64,000 bases of DNA from JAENVT01 sp963805445. Its GTDB lineage: Bacteria; Actinomycetota; Acidimicrobiia; Acidimicrobiales; Ilumatobacteraceae. A model generated the notes under the pieces. That model was not told the DNA's origin. It searched no databases and was given only the letters and a program-made list of their open reading frames with translations. Numbering within the stretch: position 1 is the stretch's first letter; each line of letters starts with the position of its first letter. A program made the translations under genes and the position numbers. Of this stretch, positions 39,398-50,285 are shown piece by piece. The stretch covers positions 1 through 64,000 of the forward strand of contig CAWDUI010000026.1 of assembly GCA_963805445.1 (NCBI GenBank), in the 5' to 3' direction.

Positions 39398-40387
39398 GTG
39401 GAGATGGATCTGCCGCCACCGTATGTAGCCAGGCCCTATCGGGGTCCTGCGGACCACCCGGCGATGGCCTCGATCCTCACCGAGTATCGCCAGCACGCCG
39501 GCAACCCGGAAATGGTTACCGCCGAGCAGATCGATGTCACGTACGCCAACCTCACCAACTGCGACCCGATGACCGACATCGCGGTGATCGAGCTCTCCGA
39601 TGGCGAGCCTGTCGGCTACATCCGAGTGACTTGGGACGAGCTCGAGGACGGTTCTCGTGACTACGTGGTGTTCGCGCCGATGCGCCCATCCCATCTGGCC
39701 GAGCCGCTGTTCCGAGCAATGGTCGCCGCCCAGGAAGCCCACATGCGACCGATGGCCGACGGCGTCCCGAACCCCCGATTTCGGGCGTACGCACCGCACC
39801 CCGGGCCGCGGCAGGCGGCGACACACGAGGCGATGTGGCTGGAGTCGCTCGGGTATCGGGCTGTGCGGTTCAGCGCATCGCTGGTGCGTCCGGACCTCGA
39901 GAACGTCCCCGACCTACCGCTGCCCGAGGGGGTCGAGGTTCGGCCCGTGACACCGGACATGCTTCGTGCGATCTTCGATGCCCACTGGGAGGCGTTTCGT
40001 GGGGATTGGGACTTCACGGAAGCGACCGAGGAAGACGCTCAGCAGTTCCTCGACGACCCCTTGCGCGACGAATCGCTGTGGAAGATCGCCTGGGCCGGCG
40101 AGACCGTTGTCGGCCAGGTCAAGAGCTTCATCCACGCCGAGGAGAATGCCACCATGGGCTACCTGCGCGGCTACACCGAGTACATCTCGACGCACGCCGC
40201 GTGGCGCAATCGCGGCATCGCCGGATCGCTGCTGGCCAGCAGCCTGCGCGAACTGAAGGCCAGGGGCATGACCGAGGCGGCCTTGGGCGCCGACACCGAG
40301 AACCCCGGCGGGGCGTTCCAGCTGTACACCAAATTGGGGTTCGAACTGCGCTCCTACGAAGCCGCGTTCGCCAAGCCGATGACCTGA
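39398..40387 (+). CDS. Tandem GNAT acetyltransferase
   Basis: About 330 residues with two GNAT folds. The C-terminal one has the acetyl-CoA loop EYISTHAAWRNRGIAGSLLA (QxxGxG/A-like RNRGIAG) followed by ALGADTENPGGAFQLYTKLGFE. The N-terminal half is more degenerate (ADHPAMASILTEYRQHAGNP, IRVTWDEL). Two-domain GNATs of this kind include aminoglycoside or mycothiol-type acetyltransferases, but the substrate cannot be read. Start is GTG 39398 or ATG 39404; the long in-frame stretch upstream overlaps the zinc-finger gene and is not conserved. Confidence 0.82.
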   Translation: MEMDLPPPYVARPYRGPADHPAMASILTEYRQHAGNPEMVTAEQIDVTYANLTNCDPMTDIAVIELSDGEPVGYIRVTWDELEDGSRDYVVFAPMRPSHLAEPLFRAMVAAQEAHMRPMADGVPNPRFRAYAPHPGPRQAATHEAMWLESLGYRAVRFSASLVRPDLENVPDLPLPEGVEVRPVTPDMLRAIFDAHWEAFRGDWDFTEATEEDAQQFLDDPLRDESLWKIAWAGETVVGQVKSFIHAEENATMGYLRGYTEYISTHAAWRNRGIAGSLLASSLRELKARGMTEAALGADTENPGGAFQLYTKLGFELRSYEAAFAKPMT

Positions 40388-40413
40388 GCCGGCCAAGGGT
40401 ATGGTCGGCATTC

Positions 40414-41555
40414 ATGTCCGATGACGCCGCCGTCCGCCCGTTTCGCATCGACGTTGCCGACGAAGTCCTCGAGGATCTCGGCCGTCGGTTGGCCCAGACT
40501 CGGTGGCCCGAAGCCGAGCCGGTCGACGACTGGAGCCAGGGTGCGCCGCTGGCCTGGATCCAGGACATGTGCCACTACTGGGGCACTGAGTACGACTGGC
40601 GGGCACGCGAGACACTGTTGAACCGCTTCGATCAGTTCGCCACGACGATCGACGGCATCGACATCCATTTCATTCATCATCGCTCGCCCCATCCTGAGGC
40701 ACGGCCGCTGTTGATCACCCACGGTTGGCCGGGTTCGATCGTCGAGTTCCACAAGGTCATCGAGCCGCTGACGAACCCGACCGCACGCGGTGGCGAGGCA
40801 TCCGATGCGTTCCACGTGATCTGCCCGTCACTTCCAGGTTTCGGGTTCTCCGGCAAGCCGACGACGACCGGTTGGGGGTCGGTCGCATCGCCGACGCCTG
40901 GGCGGCGCTGATGGCTCGGCTCGGCTATCACCGCTACTTCGCCCAAGGTGGCGACTGGGGTTCGGCGGTCACGCGATCCATCGGCGGCCAAGATCCGCAG
41001 CACTGCGCGGCGATTCACATCACGCTCGCCATGGGCACACGACCACGGCTCGGCGGCGAACCGTCGGACGAGGAGCAGCGAGCCATCAAAGGCGCCGAGT
41101 ACTACCAGGCATGGGACAGCGGCTATTCGAAGCAGCAGGCCACACGCCCGCAGACGGTCGGGTACGGCCTGGCCGACTCGCCGGCTGGCCAGGCCGCATG
41201 GATCCTGGAGAAGTTCTGGGCGTGGACCGACTGCGATGGCCATCCGGAGAACGTGCTCGACCGCGACGAGCTCCTCGACAACGTGATGTTCTACTGGGCG
41301 ACCAACAGCGCCGCCAGCTCGGCGCGCATCTATTGGGAGAGCTTCGCCAAGCCCCGTCCGGTCAACCTGTCGGTTCCGGTCGGTGTGACCGTGTATCCGA
41401 AGGAGATCGTGCCTCCGGTGCGCTCGTGGATGGAGGCCGACTACCCGAACATCGTCCACTGGTCCGAACAACCCAAGGGTGGGCACTTCGCCGCCTTCGA
41501 GCAGCCCGCGCTGTTCGTCGACGACATCCGCACGTGCTTTCGTCAGTTCCGCTGA
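40414..41555 (+). CDS. Epoxide hydrolase, alpha/beta-hydrolase fold (one frame change)
   Basis: About 380 residues. The N-terminal EHN domain (RIDVADEVLEDLGRRLAQTR) precedes the hydrolase core with oxyanion motif HGWPGS (103-108). The frame shifts near 40880. Then come the nucleophile Asp in YFAQGGDWGSAVT, the cap-domain Tyr region (YWATNSAASSARIYWE) and the catalytic His in PKGGHFAAFEQP. The layout is that of microsomal-type/EphA-like epoxide hydrolases, which open epoxides to diols. Its stop lies four bases from the convergent ketopantoate reductase-like gene. Confidence 0.88.
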
Positions 41556-41559
41556 ACCA

Positions 41560-42552
41560 TCACCTGTCGGCCAACCAGGCCTCCCACTCGGCGTCGAGTT
41601 GATCGGTGGTGACAGAGCCCGCCTGGGCCTCCCCGCGCAGCAGGCGTGCCGAGTAATGCTGCAGGAACTCGTTGGTCGGCGTCTGCACTCCGTGCAACCT
41701 GCCGAGCATGATGATCTCGCCGTTGAAGTAGTCGGTCTCGATGGTGGGCGCGCCCTTCATCAGGCCCTGCCATGTCGACCCGCCGATGAACGTGTCACCC
41801 GCAGGGATGTCGAACTGCATCGTCTTGGCTCGTTGCGTGTAGTGCTCGACGCGCTCCGGCGGCTGTTCCCATCGAACGCCGGCCGCGCGATATGCGCGGT
41901 GCCCCTCCTCGATGGCGGCCGCCGTGACTCGTGCTCTCCGCCCGGCGATCCCGCACGCAGCGTCGGCCACGTTGCCGAGATTGACGAGCAGTTTGGCGTA
42001 CTTCTTCGTCATCACGTCGTCGTCAGCCTCGGACAACAACTTCGGTGAATCATCGATCAGTGCTGCCAGCCGGGTCGCGGTCTCGTCGACGCCGGACGGG
42101 TACCGCCCGACATCGAGGATTGCGTTCGACGGCGCACAGAGCACGGTCACCTCACCTGGCTTCTCGAACTGTGCGGGCAGCTGGATCACCATTGCGTAGA
42201 CACGAGCGAATCGGCGCAGTGCCATGCGTTCGTGCTCCACGCCGTTGGTGCCGCAGGCGACCGAGACGTTCGGGTCCCAGTCGAACAGCGCCGAATGGAT
42301 CTGCGGGGTGTCTTGGGTCTTGGCGGTGATCAGCACGACGTCGTCGCCGGTTGGTTCGAGCTGGTCAATGGAGGTGACGGCCTCGATCTCGACCAACTCG
42401 CTGCCCTGCGCCGATCGCAGAGTCAAGCCGGAATCGCGGATGGCCGTGACGTGGGCGGGTCGCGCCACGAGGACGACATCCGCACCACCTTGCCGCAACC
42501 GACCGCCGATGACACTGCCGACTGCTCCCGCCCCAAAGATGATCACGCGCAC
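41560..42552 (-). CDS. Ketopantoate reductase family (ApbA/PanE-like)
   Basis: A 330-residue NADP-dependent dehydrogenase. The Rossmann start MRVIIFGAGAVGSVIGGRL is typical of PanE, followed by VVLVARPAHV. The C-terminal helical domain has KKYAKLLVNLGNVADA, with the conserved catalytic Lys, and the substrate-loop segment TFIGGSTWQGLMKGAPTIET. True PanE makes pantoate for coenzyme A; many paralogues reduce other 2-keto acids. I cannot say which applies. Confidence 0.82.
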   Translation of the reverse strand: MRVIIFGAGAVGSVIGGRLRQGGADVVLVARPAHVTAIRDSGLTLRSAQGSELVEIEAVTSIDQLEPTGDDVVLITAKTQDTPQIHSALFDWDPNVSVACGTNGVEHERMALRRFARVYAMVIQLPAQFEKPGEVTVLCAPSNAILDVGRYPSGVDETATRLAALIDDSPKLLSEADDDVMTKKYAKLLVNLGNVADAACGIAGRRARVTAAAIEEGHRAYRAAGVRWEQPPERVEHYTQRAKTMQFDIPAGDTFIGGSTWQGLMKGAPTIETDYFNGEIIMLGRLHGVQTPTNEFLQHYSARLLRGEAQAGSVTTDQLDAEWEAWLADR

Positions 42553-42734
42553 GCCGGCATCGTATGGGCCGGCGACGAGTACGTGCGAAAGCCCGTCGAC
42601 GTGTTTCGCGCTCGCCCGGCTCGGCGAGCCAAACTGGGTTGGAACAGAGTTTCAAGGATCAACTTCTCCTGGTCGATTCGTACCGCTAGCACCGGGTCGT
42701 CGAACGTGGTGAACTAGGGGCGTGATGGAAGCCA

Positions 42735-43973
42735 ATGAGTGAGGGCATGCCACTTCGATTCGGGATCCCGAAGCCGCCGGCCCGCCCGGGCGAGGTGGCC
42801 GACTTCTCATATCTCGACGTGCCCGCCGCGGGGACTGCAGACCGACCCGACATCGATACCCACCCGAGCGAGATGCGCGACCTTGCGTACACCTTGATCC
42901 GGGTGCTCGACGACACGGGCACCGCAGTTGGCCAGTGGGACCCGCACTCCGACGGCGCGGCACTCCACGAGGGCCTTCGAGCGATGGTCATGACGCGCGC
43001 CTACGACGACCGCATGACCACGGCGCAACGGCAAGGAAAGACGTCGTTCTACATGCGCTGCACGGGCGAGGAAGCGATCGCCGTCGGCCACACGCTCGAA
43101 CTGCACCCCGACGACATGTTCTTCCCGACCTATCGGCAGCAGGGCTGGCTGATCGCCCGGCGCTGGCCGCTCGTCGAGATGATGTGTCAGGTCTTCTCCA
43201 ACGAGAAGGACCGGCTCCACGGCAGACAGATGCCGATCATGTACTCGGCCCGCGACGTCGGCTTCTTCTCGATCTCGGGCAACCTCGGCACGCAGTATGT
43301 GCAAGCAGTTGGGTGGGCCATGGCGTCGGCGATCAAGGGTGACACCCGCATCGCCTCCGGTGCCGTCGGCGAGGGCACGACCGCTGAGGCCGACTTCCAC
43401 CATGCGCTCACGTTCGCAACCACGTTCCAGGCACCGGTGATTCTCAATGTTGTCAACAACCAATGGGCGATCTCGTCGTTCCAGGGCATCGCCGGAGGCT
43501 CGCGATCAACCTTCGCGGCGCGTGCGATCGGGTACGGCATTCCGGCACTGCGGGTCGACGGCAACGACTACCTGGCCGTGCTCGCCGCCACTCGTTGGGC
43601 GGCCGAACGGGCCCGCAGCAACCATGGCCCGACGCTGATCGAATGGGTCACGTACCGCGCGTCGGCGCACTCGACGTCGGACGACCCGTCCCGATACCGG
43701 CCGGCCGACGAGTGGAAGTCGTGGCCACTCGGCGACCCCATCGATCGTCTCAAGCAGCACCTCATCTCTCTCGGCGACTGGTCGGACTCGCAGCACGCAG
43801 ACCTCGTGGCCGAAACCGAGCGCGAGGTGATGGCGGCCGCCAAGGAAGCCGAGCAGTACGGCACCCTGCTCGACGGACGAGGTGCGAGCGCGCGGAGCAT
43901 CTTCGAGGACGTGTTCAAAGAGATGCCCAAACATCTGCAACGTCAACGTCAACAGATGGAGAACGAGCGATGA
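42735..43973 (+). CDS. bkdA: Branched-chain 2-oxo acid dehydrogenase E1 alpha
   Basis: A 412-residue thiamine-diphosphate subunit. The ThDP/Mg motif is in SGAVGEGTTAEADFHHALTF and ends in VNNQWAISS. Phosphorylation-loop-like RASAHSTSDDPSRYRP and TYRQQGWLIARRWPLVEMM are characteristic of branched-chain/acetoin type E1 alpha rather than AceE. The stop overlaps the E1 beta start (ATGA), and E2 follows, so this is one operon for oxidative decarboxylation of branched-chain 2-oxo acids, which also feeds branched fatty acid synthesis. No E3 gene is present nearby. Confidence 0.92.
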   Translation: MSEGMPLRFGIPKPPARPGEVADFSYLDVPAAGTADRPDIDTHPSEMRDLAYTLIRVLDDTGTAVGQWDPHSDGAALHEGLRAMVMTRAYDDRMTTAQRQGKTSFYMRCTGEEAIAVGHTLELHPDDMFFPTYRQQGWLIARRWPLVEMMCQVFSNEKDRLHGRQMPIMYSARDVGFFSISGNLGTQYVQAVGWAMASAIKGDTRIASGAVGEGTTAEADFHHALTFATTFQAPVILNVVNNQWAISSFQGIAGGSRSTFAARAIGYGIPALRVDGNDYLAVLAATRWAAERARSNHGPTLIEWVTYRASAHSTSDDPSRYRPADEWKSWPLGDPIDRLKQHLISLGDWSDSQHADLVAETEREVMAAAKEAEQYGTLLDGRGASARSIFEDVFKEMPKHLQRQRQQMENER

Positions 43974-44989
43974 CCGCGATGACCATGAACGCGGCCATCC
44001 GCTCGGCGATCGACGTGATGATGGAGCGCGACGACAACATCGTCGTGTTCGGCGAGGACGTCGGGTACTTCGGCGGGGTGTTCCGATGCACCGAGGGGTT
44101 GCAGGCCAAGTACGGAAGCGAGCGCGTCTTCGACACACCGATCGCCGAAGGCGGCATTATCGGGGCCGCGGTTGGCATGGGCGCCTATGGGCTGCGTCCC
44201 GTGGTCGAGATCCAGTTCGCCGATTACGTGTACCCGGGTCTGGATCAACTGATCTCCGAGGCGGCGCGGTTGCGCTACCGGTCGAGCGCCGAGTTCACCG
44301 CGCCGATCACGGTCCGAATGCCGTGCGGTGGCGGCATCCATGGCGGTCAGACGCACAGCCAGAGCCCGGAGAGCCTCTTCACCCACGTGTGCGGCCTCAC
44401 AACCGTCCTGCCTTCGAACCCCCACGATGCCAAAGGGCTCCTGATCGCGTCGATCGAAGACGATGACCCTGTCATCTTCCTCGAGCCGAAGCGCATCTAC
44501 AACGGTCCCTTCGACGGCCATCACGACCGACCGGTCGTGCCCTGGGCGAACCACCCACTGGGCGAGGTGCCTGACGGTTACTACCGAGTCGAGCTCGGTC
44601 GCGCCGCGGTGCGCCGTCCCGGTGACGACCTCACCGTTCTGGCCTACGGCACGATGGTGCACGTCGCCGAAGCCGCAGCCGCGGAGACGGGGATCGACGC
44701 CGAGATCATCGACCTCTGCACCTTGCTGCCGCTCGACACCGACACGATCAAGGCCTCCGTCGACAAGACCGGTCGGTGTGTGATCGTCCACGAGGCGACG
44801 CGGACCAGTGGGTTCGGCGCCGAGCTGTCGGCGACCGTGCAGGAGTTGTGCTTCTACCGTCTCGAGGCACCGATCGAACGGGTCACCGGTTGGGACACGC
44901 CGTACCCGCATGCGCAAGAGTGGGACTACTTCCCCGGGCCCGCACGCGTCGGCGCCGCCTTCCGTCGAGTGATGGCGGCCGACAGTTGA
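43970..44989 (+). CDS. bkdB: Branched-chain 2-oxo acid dehydrogenase E1 beta
   Basis: A 339-residue transketolase-like partner of E1 alpha. Conserved blocks are VVFGEDVGYFGGVFRCTEGL, DTPIAEGGIIGAAVGMGAYG, EIQFADYVYPGLDQLISEAA and the C-terminal EAPIERVTGWDTPYPHA. The alpha2-beta2 E1 binds ThDP between subunits. It overlaps both neighbours by four bases. Confidence 0.93.
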   Translation: MTAMTMNAAIRSAIDVMMERDDNIVVFGEDVGYFGGVFRCTEGLQAKYGSERVFDTPIAEGGIIGAAVGMGAYGLRPVVEIQFADYVYPGLDQLISEAARLRYRSSAEFTAPITVRMPCGGGIHGGQTHSQSPESLFTHVCGLTTVLPSNPHDAKGLLIASIEDDDPVIFLEPKRIYNGPFDGHHDRPVVPWANHPLGEVPDGYYRVELGRAAVRRPGDDLTVLAYGTMVHVAEAAAAETGIDAEIIDLCTLLPLDTDTIKASVDKTGRCVIVHEATRTSGFGAELSATVQELCFYRLEAPIERVTGWDTPYPHAQEWDYFPGPARVGAAFRRVMAADS

Positions 44990-46274
44990 GCGAGTACATC
45001 GTCAAGCTGCCCGATGTCGGCGAAGGCATCGCCGAAGCCGAGATCGTCGAGTGGCATGTCAACGTCGGTGACACCGTCGCCGAGGACCAGGTATTGGTCG
45101 AGGTCATGACCGACAAGGCCACCGTCGAACTGCCGTCGCCGGTCGCCGGCGTGGTGCTGTCGGTCGGTGCCGAGGTCGGCGATGTGCTGTCGGTCGGTTC
45201 GCCGCTGATCCGCATCGACACGACGACTGAGACAGCGGAACCGGCTGCGGCTGCGGCTGCGGAACCGACCGCGGCTGCGGCTCCGGACATGGAGCCACGC
45301 GTCTCGGTGGCCGCGGGGCCGCCTGCCGCTGCGATGCCCGTCGCAGCATCCACCAAGGCGCCCGCCACGGCTGACGCACGACCCGTACCCGCGACAGGCG
45401 AGCGGCGCACCGCAACGGCTGCACCCGCGGTGCGTGAGCGGGCCACGAACCTGGGAATCGACCTCACCTCCATCACCGGAAGCGGCCCGGATGGGCGAGT
45501 CGTTCACGCCGATCTCGACGCCCAACTCTCGCGCAACGGATCGAGCAAGGCCGCCGCGCCCGAATGGACGGCGACGACGGCACCGACGACGTGGCGGTCA
45601 TCGGCCTGCGCCGCAACATCGCCCAACGGATGCAGATCGCCAAGAGCCGCATCCCCCATTTCACCTATGTGGACGAGGTCGATGTCACCGAAGTCGAACG
45701 ATTGCGGTCGGAGCTCAACCGGCAGGTCGACGACATGCACACACGTTTGACCATCCTGCCCTTCCTGATGCGTGCCGTTGTGGAGGCCATCGCCGACTTC
45801 CCGCAGATGAACGCGCGATTCGACGACGATGCAGGCGTTGTGCATCGTCACCGGGCGGTGCATCTCGGCGTGGCTGCGCAGACTGCGAAGGGCCTGATGG
45901 TTCCGGTGGTGACGCATGCCGAGGGTCGCGATCTGCGATCGTGCGCCGACGAGGTCGCCCGCCTGTCGACCGCCGCCCGCGACAACACGATCACATTGGC
46001 CGAGTTGACCGGATCGACGATCACCATCAGCAGCCTGGGTTCGCTCGGCGGAATCGTCTCGACACCGATCATCAACTATCCGGAGGTGGCGATCATCGGA
46101 GTCAACAAGATCTCGACGCGACCGGTGTACGTCGACGGCAACGTGCTTCCGCGCCAGATCATGAACCTGTCGTCGTCGTTCGACCATCGAGTCGTCGACG
46201 GCGCTGATGCCGCGGCGTTCATCCAACGCATCAAGGCGCTCCTCGAGACTCCGGCGCTCATCTTCATGTCGTAG
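44986..46274 (+). CDS. bkdC: Dihydrolipoamide acyltransferase E2 (one frame change)
   Basis: About 429 residues. The N-terminal lipoyl domain has the modified Lys in VEVMTDKATVELPSPVAG. An Ala/Pro-rich linker leads to a peripheral subunit-binding domain (VRERATNLGIDLTSITGSGP) and a catalytic domain ending in SSFDHRVVDGADAAAFI, with the active-site His and Asp (HxxxDG). The frame shifts near 45570-45590, at the entry to the catalytic domain (VIGLRRNIAQRMQIAKSRIP). Start is TTG 44986, overlapping the E1 beta stop. It completes the E1-E2 operon. Confidence 0.9.
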
Positions 46275-46423
46275 TGCCGTCCCAGCCAACCTGCGCTCCA
46301 CATGCAACCGGTAGTGAGGGACTCACCTCTCATGTAATTCGCCGGCGGAGTGGATCCCGTCGGCTTCAGCGGTGGCCGCGTTTGGCGAACTTCACTCGGA
46401 CGACGTCGCCAAGCGCCCCGACT

Positions 46424-46954
46424 TCAGAAGCGCCAGCGCATCGAACCTGGCATCTCGCTGGCAGTACCGACTGCGGTAGCGGTGCGCGGCTCGAGCTCGT
46501 AGACGAACCACGGTGGGGGACCCAGCGTTGGCGCGTTGAACGGCGCGGTGATGCCGGTTCCCGAGTCGTCGGGCTGAGCGGGCCATCCGCTCTTGGCCCA
46601 CAACGCAGCGATCTCGGTGACGGTCCTCGGTTGAGTCACGCGCCGGGCTTCGCCTGCGACCATCACGTCGAAGCCTTTCGTCGCAACGCTGATCGAGCAG
46701 CGCGGGTCGCGTGCGATGTTCTTCGCCTTGTGGGTGCGTTCGCCGGTCTGGAACCAGTATGAGCCTGCGTGCCACAAAGCGCCCACGCTCGTGACGTGCG
46801 GACTTCCATCGGCGTTGAGGGTCGAGAGCCAGAACGTCGATCGGTTCGGCGAACGTGGGTCGTCGTGTGTCAGAAGATCGGCGATCTGCGTTTCAACTTC
46901 GCTCAACTCGATCACCGGCAGCCCATCGGCCGCACCAAGGTTGATTGCTTTCAT
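46424..46954 (-). CDS. Pyridoxamine 5'-phosphate oxidase-like (PPOX) flavoprotein
   Basis: A 176-residue split-barrel protein. FWLSTLNADGSPHVTSVGAL (start of the barrel) and RTHKAKNIARDPRCSISVAT (flavin phosphate-binding segment) are typical of the PPOX/F420-binding family common in actinobacteria. It probably binds FMN or F420 and reduces a small molecule. No function can be assigned. The gaps on both sides (about 150-165 bases) show no other gene. Confidence 0.8.
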   Translation of the reverse strand: MKAINLGAADGLPVIELSEVETQIADLLTHDDPRSPNRSTFWLSTLNADGSPHVTSVGALWHAGSYWFQTGERTHKAKNIARDPRCSISVATKGFDVMVAGEARRVTQPRTVTEIAALWAKSGWPAQPDDSGTGITAPFNAPTLGPPPWFVYELEPRTATAVGTASEMPGSMRWRF

Positions 46955-47117
46955 GCTGTCGAGATTGCCCCGGTTTCCAAAAACTCAATCGCGAGAACAT
47001 CGGGTGGGAACAGGATCGCTTTGATCTGCGTCGCCTTGTTGGCGCGGCCGGTGCGCGAGGTCAAGGTCGCAATCCGTGCATGTTCCTGACACGCCGGCCT
47101 GGCATGCTGGTGGACCC

Positions 47118-47729
47118 ATGAGCGTCGCGGCACCCACTCTCACCGGCACCCACGTGCAACTCGAACAACTGCGCATCGAGTTCGCCGAGGAGCTGACTGC
47201 GGCGGGGAACCAGGATCGCTCGACGTACGGCTGGACAGCCGTTCCGCCGACCGTCGAGGGCATGCAGCGCTACATCACGGGCCTCCTGAACGACCAGCAG
47301 TCGGGCGCTGCGGTGCCCTTCGTGCAACGACGCGTCACCGACCACGCCCTGGTGGGCTGCACGCGGTATCTCCGTCTCGAGTGGTGGGGCGCCAAGCAGT
47401 TGCCCGACGAGGTCGAGATCGGCGGGACGTGGCTGGCAGCATCGGCTCAACGGACACCGATCAACACTGAGGCGAAGTATCTGTTGTTGAACAACGCTTT
47501 CGACTCATGGGGCGTCCATCGCGTGTCGATTTGCACCGACGTGCGCAACGTCCAGAGCCGCACGGCGATCCTGCGGATCGGCGCGAAGTTCGAGGGCATT
47601 CTGCGAAGCCACCGAGGCTCGTACGCAGCAGGTGAGGAGAACACCATCGCCCGCGACTCGGCCATGTACTCGATCGTTCGCACAGACTGGCCAACGGTCA
47701 AGCGCGGATTGGAAGATCGACTGCGATGA
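47118..47729 (+). CDS. GNAT family acetyltransferase (RimJ-like)
   Basis: A 203-residue protein of the RimJ/RimL type: TGTHVQLEQLRIEFAEELTA at the start, IGGTWLAASAQRTPINTEAK in the acetyl-CoA region and RVSICTDVRNVQSRTAILRI near the C-terminus. These enzymes acetylate protein N-termini or small amines. The stop overlaps the next ATG (ATGA, 47726), so it is co-translated with the SDR gene. Confidence 0.85.
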   Translation: MSVAAPTLTGTHVQLEQLRIEFAEELTAAGNQDRSTYGWTAVPPTVEGMQRYITGLLNDQQSGAAVPFVQRRVTDHALVGCTRYLRLEWWGAKQLPDEVEIGGTWLAASAQRTPINTEAKYLLLNNAFDSWGVHRVSICTDVRNVQSRTAILRIGAKFEGILRSHRGSYAAGEENTIARDSAMYSIVRTDWPTVKRGLEDRLR

Positions 47730-48489
47730 GTGAAGTGCACGACGGCGCCGAGCACGGCGTTCCACGTCCAGTGATGCTGGTGACCGGGGGCAGCCGCGGC
47801 ATCGGTGAAGCGATCTGCCGTTTGGCGGCGCGAGCCGGTTTCACCGTGGTGGTCAACTATCCGCGCCGCGCCGAGGTGGCCACATCGCTGGCGAGCGAGA
47901 TCGGCCATGGGTCGATCGCCGTGCGTGCCGATGTCGGCGACGAGGCAGCGGTGTTGGCGATGTTCGCCGAGGTCGACGCTCGTCTCGGGCGCATCGACGT
48001 GTTGGTCAACAACGCCGGCATTGCCGGCAGCTACGGAACGCTCGACAGCTACACGGTCGAGGCGCTGGAGCAACTGTGGGCCGTGAACCTGACCGGTCCG
48101 TTCGTGTGCGGCGCGAAGCGGCCAAGCGCATCCGCGAGGGCGGCCGCGGCGGATCGATCATCAACATCTCGTCGAAGGCCGCGGTGCTCGGTGGGTCGAA
48201 CGAATGGGTGCACTACGCCGCCTCCAAGGGTGGGATCGACACGATGACCATCGGGCTCGCCAAGGAGTTGGCCCCGCACGGGATTCGAGTCAACGCCGTT
48301 CGCCCGGGCCTGATCGACAGCGACTTCCACCTCCACGCCCCGGCTGGTCGCGTCGAACGAATGACGCCGATGATCCCCATGCAGCGAGCCGGCACCTCCG
48401 ACGAGGTCGCCGAGGCGGTGTTGTGGTTGGCGTCGCCGGCCGCGAGCTACGTGACTGGTGCGTTCATCGAGGTCACCGGCGGGCGCTGA
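47726..48489 (+). CDS. Short-chain dehydrogenase/reductase (one frame change)
   Basis: About 254 residues. The cofactor loop TGGSRGIGEAICRLAAR, NNAGIAG, the catalytic Ser/Tyr/Lys region (SIINISSKAAVLGG, YAASKGG) and the C-terminal ASYVTGAFIEVTGGR match FabG-like SDRs. The frame shifts near 48110 in a conserved helix. It shares a 43-base 3' overlap with the convergent MFS gene. Substrate unknown. Confidence 0.87.
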
Positions 48490-49659
48490 GTGCCGCTGAC
48501 CTGCACGATGTGACGCACCCACAGCCCGGCGGCGATCGTTGCCACGCACGCTCCCAATGTGACGGGCGGAAGCACGCCGGGCCCGCGAGCATCGAAGAGT
48601 TGGCCGAGCGACCAGGGCATGACCAGACCGCCGAGCCCGGCAGCGCCGATGAACGCCGACGTCGCCGCGCCCGACAACGCAAGGTGGGCCTCGGCATAGC
48701 CGATCATCGAGGCGAACTGCGGGGCGATCGAGAGGCCGAACAGGAACGTCACGATCCACAGCCCGATGTTGCCGCCGTTGACAGCGACAAGGATCACCGA
48801 TGACAGCAGCGCAAGCGTCATCGAGCCGGTCAGCATCCAGCCCGCGCTGAATCGTCCGGCGAGCCAGATCGACACGACGCGCCCGAGCGAGAACCCGACC
48901 CAGAAGATGACGGTCACACCCGTGGCGGTGTTGGCATCGCCGTATCCGATCTGCTCGACATAGGAGTGGATCCAGTTGGCGAACCCGACCTCGACGCGAC
49001 GTACACGAAGAAGAACAAGCTGACAACGGCGAGTTGACCGTGGCGAACCGAGGCCGCCGCGGTGTCGCCAATGCTGTGATCCGCGGCTCGTGTTTTCAAC
49101 GGGGCCGGCGTCGACAGCAGCACCGAGCAGCACACGGCCGTCAGCATCGCCAGCGGCACCGCCACGGGCCACAGCGAATGGCTCCACGCAATCGCTCTGT
49201 TGGTCAGCAAGGGCGCGGAAAGCGCGCCGAGGGCGAAGAAGAGGTGGAGAGCGTTGAGCGCCGCACCCGGGGAGTCCGGGCGGCTCCACACGACCAGGGT
49301 GTTACCGGAGACATCCCCGGCTCCGCACGCCAGACCGAGCACGACGAACGCACCGACCATTGGAGCAAGATCGCCAAGCTGCGAGATCACCACGATCATC
49401 ACGACGGAGGTGATCATGCAGGCCGACCACATCTGATGTCCGCGGCCACGGTCGAGGAACCTGCCCCCGACGAACGACCCGACCATGTAGCCGCTCGACG
49501 ACCCGACGAACACCAAGCTGATGCCGCCATCGTTGGTCCCCGCACGCGGTCGCGGAGATGCGACAGGGCCGGTCCGGCAACGCTGAGGGCGCTGCCCAAC
49601 ACGGCGAAACCGACCAAGTAGACCCAGACAGGGACGTGCCGCGGCCCCTGCGATTCCAT
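48447..49659 (-). CDS. MFS transporter (two frame changes)
   Basis: About 404 residues with around 12 hydrophobic segments. The order is an N-terminal span (VPVWVYLVGFAVLGSALSVA), the loop GGRFLDRGRGHQMW after span 2, a central loop with TRAADHSIGD and a C-terminal half with VIFWVGFSLGRVVSIWLAGR. The frame changes near 49545 and 48990. The layout with a GRxxDRxxGxxxW loop resembles FucP/Mdf-like sugar or drug transporters. Start ATG 49659; a divergent NAD(P)H oxidoreductase starts 40 bases away. Confidence 0.78.
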
Positions 49660-49699
49660 CGTGGTGGATAGTAGGGCGCACCACTATCGTGCGCCCAAC

Positions 49700-50285
49700 A
49701 TGCGCGTCGTTGTCGTCGTTGCCCACCCGGATCCGAACAGCTTCAGCCACGCAATCGCAGCGACCGCCCGAGCAGCGCTGACCGAGCGGGGCCACGAGGT
49801 CACGGTATTGGATCTCTATGCCGATGAGTTCCGTACGGCAATGAGCCCTGACGAGCACCGTGCGTACCACAGCGAGCGACCACTGCTGGACCCGGTCGCC
49901 GAGCGGCATGCAGGTCTGATCAAGCAGACCGAGGCCTTCGTCTTCGTCTACCCAACGTGGTGGAGCACGATGCCGGCGATCCTCAAGGGCTGGCTCGAAC
50001 GGGTGATGGTGCCCGGCGTCGGGTTCGTCTTCGACGAGCACCACCGCGTGCGGCGCGGCCTGACGCAGGTTCGTCGCATCGTCGGGATCTCGACGTATGG
50101 CTCGCGGTGGTGGTACGTGAAGGCGATGCACGACAACGGCCGGCGCACCCTGCTCCGCGCTGCGGTTGAACACGGCGGTGGTCACCCGTCGATCATGGCT
50201 GGGTCTGTACAAGATCGACCGCTGCAGCAACGAGCAGCGCGCCGCCTTCTTGCGCAGGGTCGACGACAGGATGCAGTCGCTGTGA
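49700..50285 (+). CDS. NAD(P)H dehydrogenase (quinone), NQO1/MdaB-type flavoprotein (one frame change)
   Basis: About 194 residues of a flavodoxin fold: VVVVAHPDPNSFSHAIAATA (FAD phosphate region), DLYADEF, and FVYPTWWSTMPAILKGWLER, the family signature. The frame shifts near 50170, and the corrected end (YKIDRCSNEQRAAFLRRVDD) stops at 50283-50285, overlapping the GTG of the next gene. Such enzymes reduce quinones by two electrons and protect against redox cycling. Confidence 0.82.
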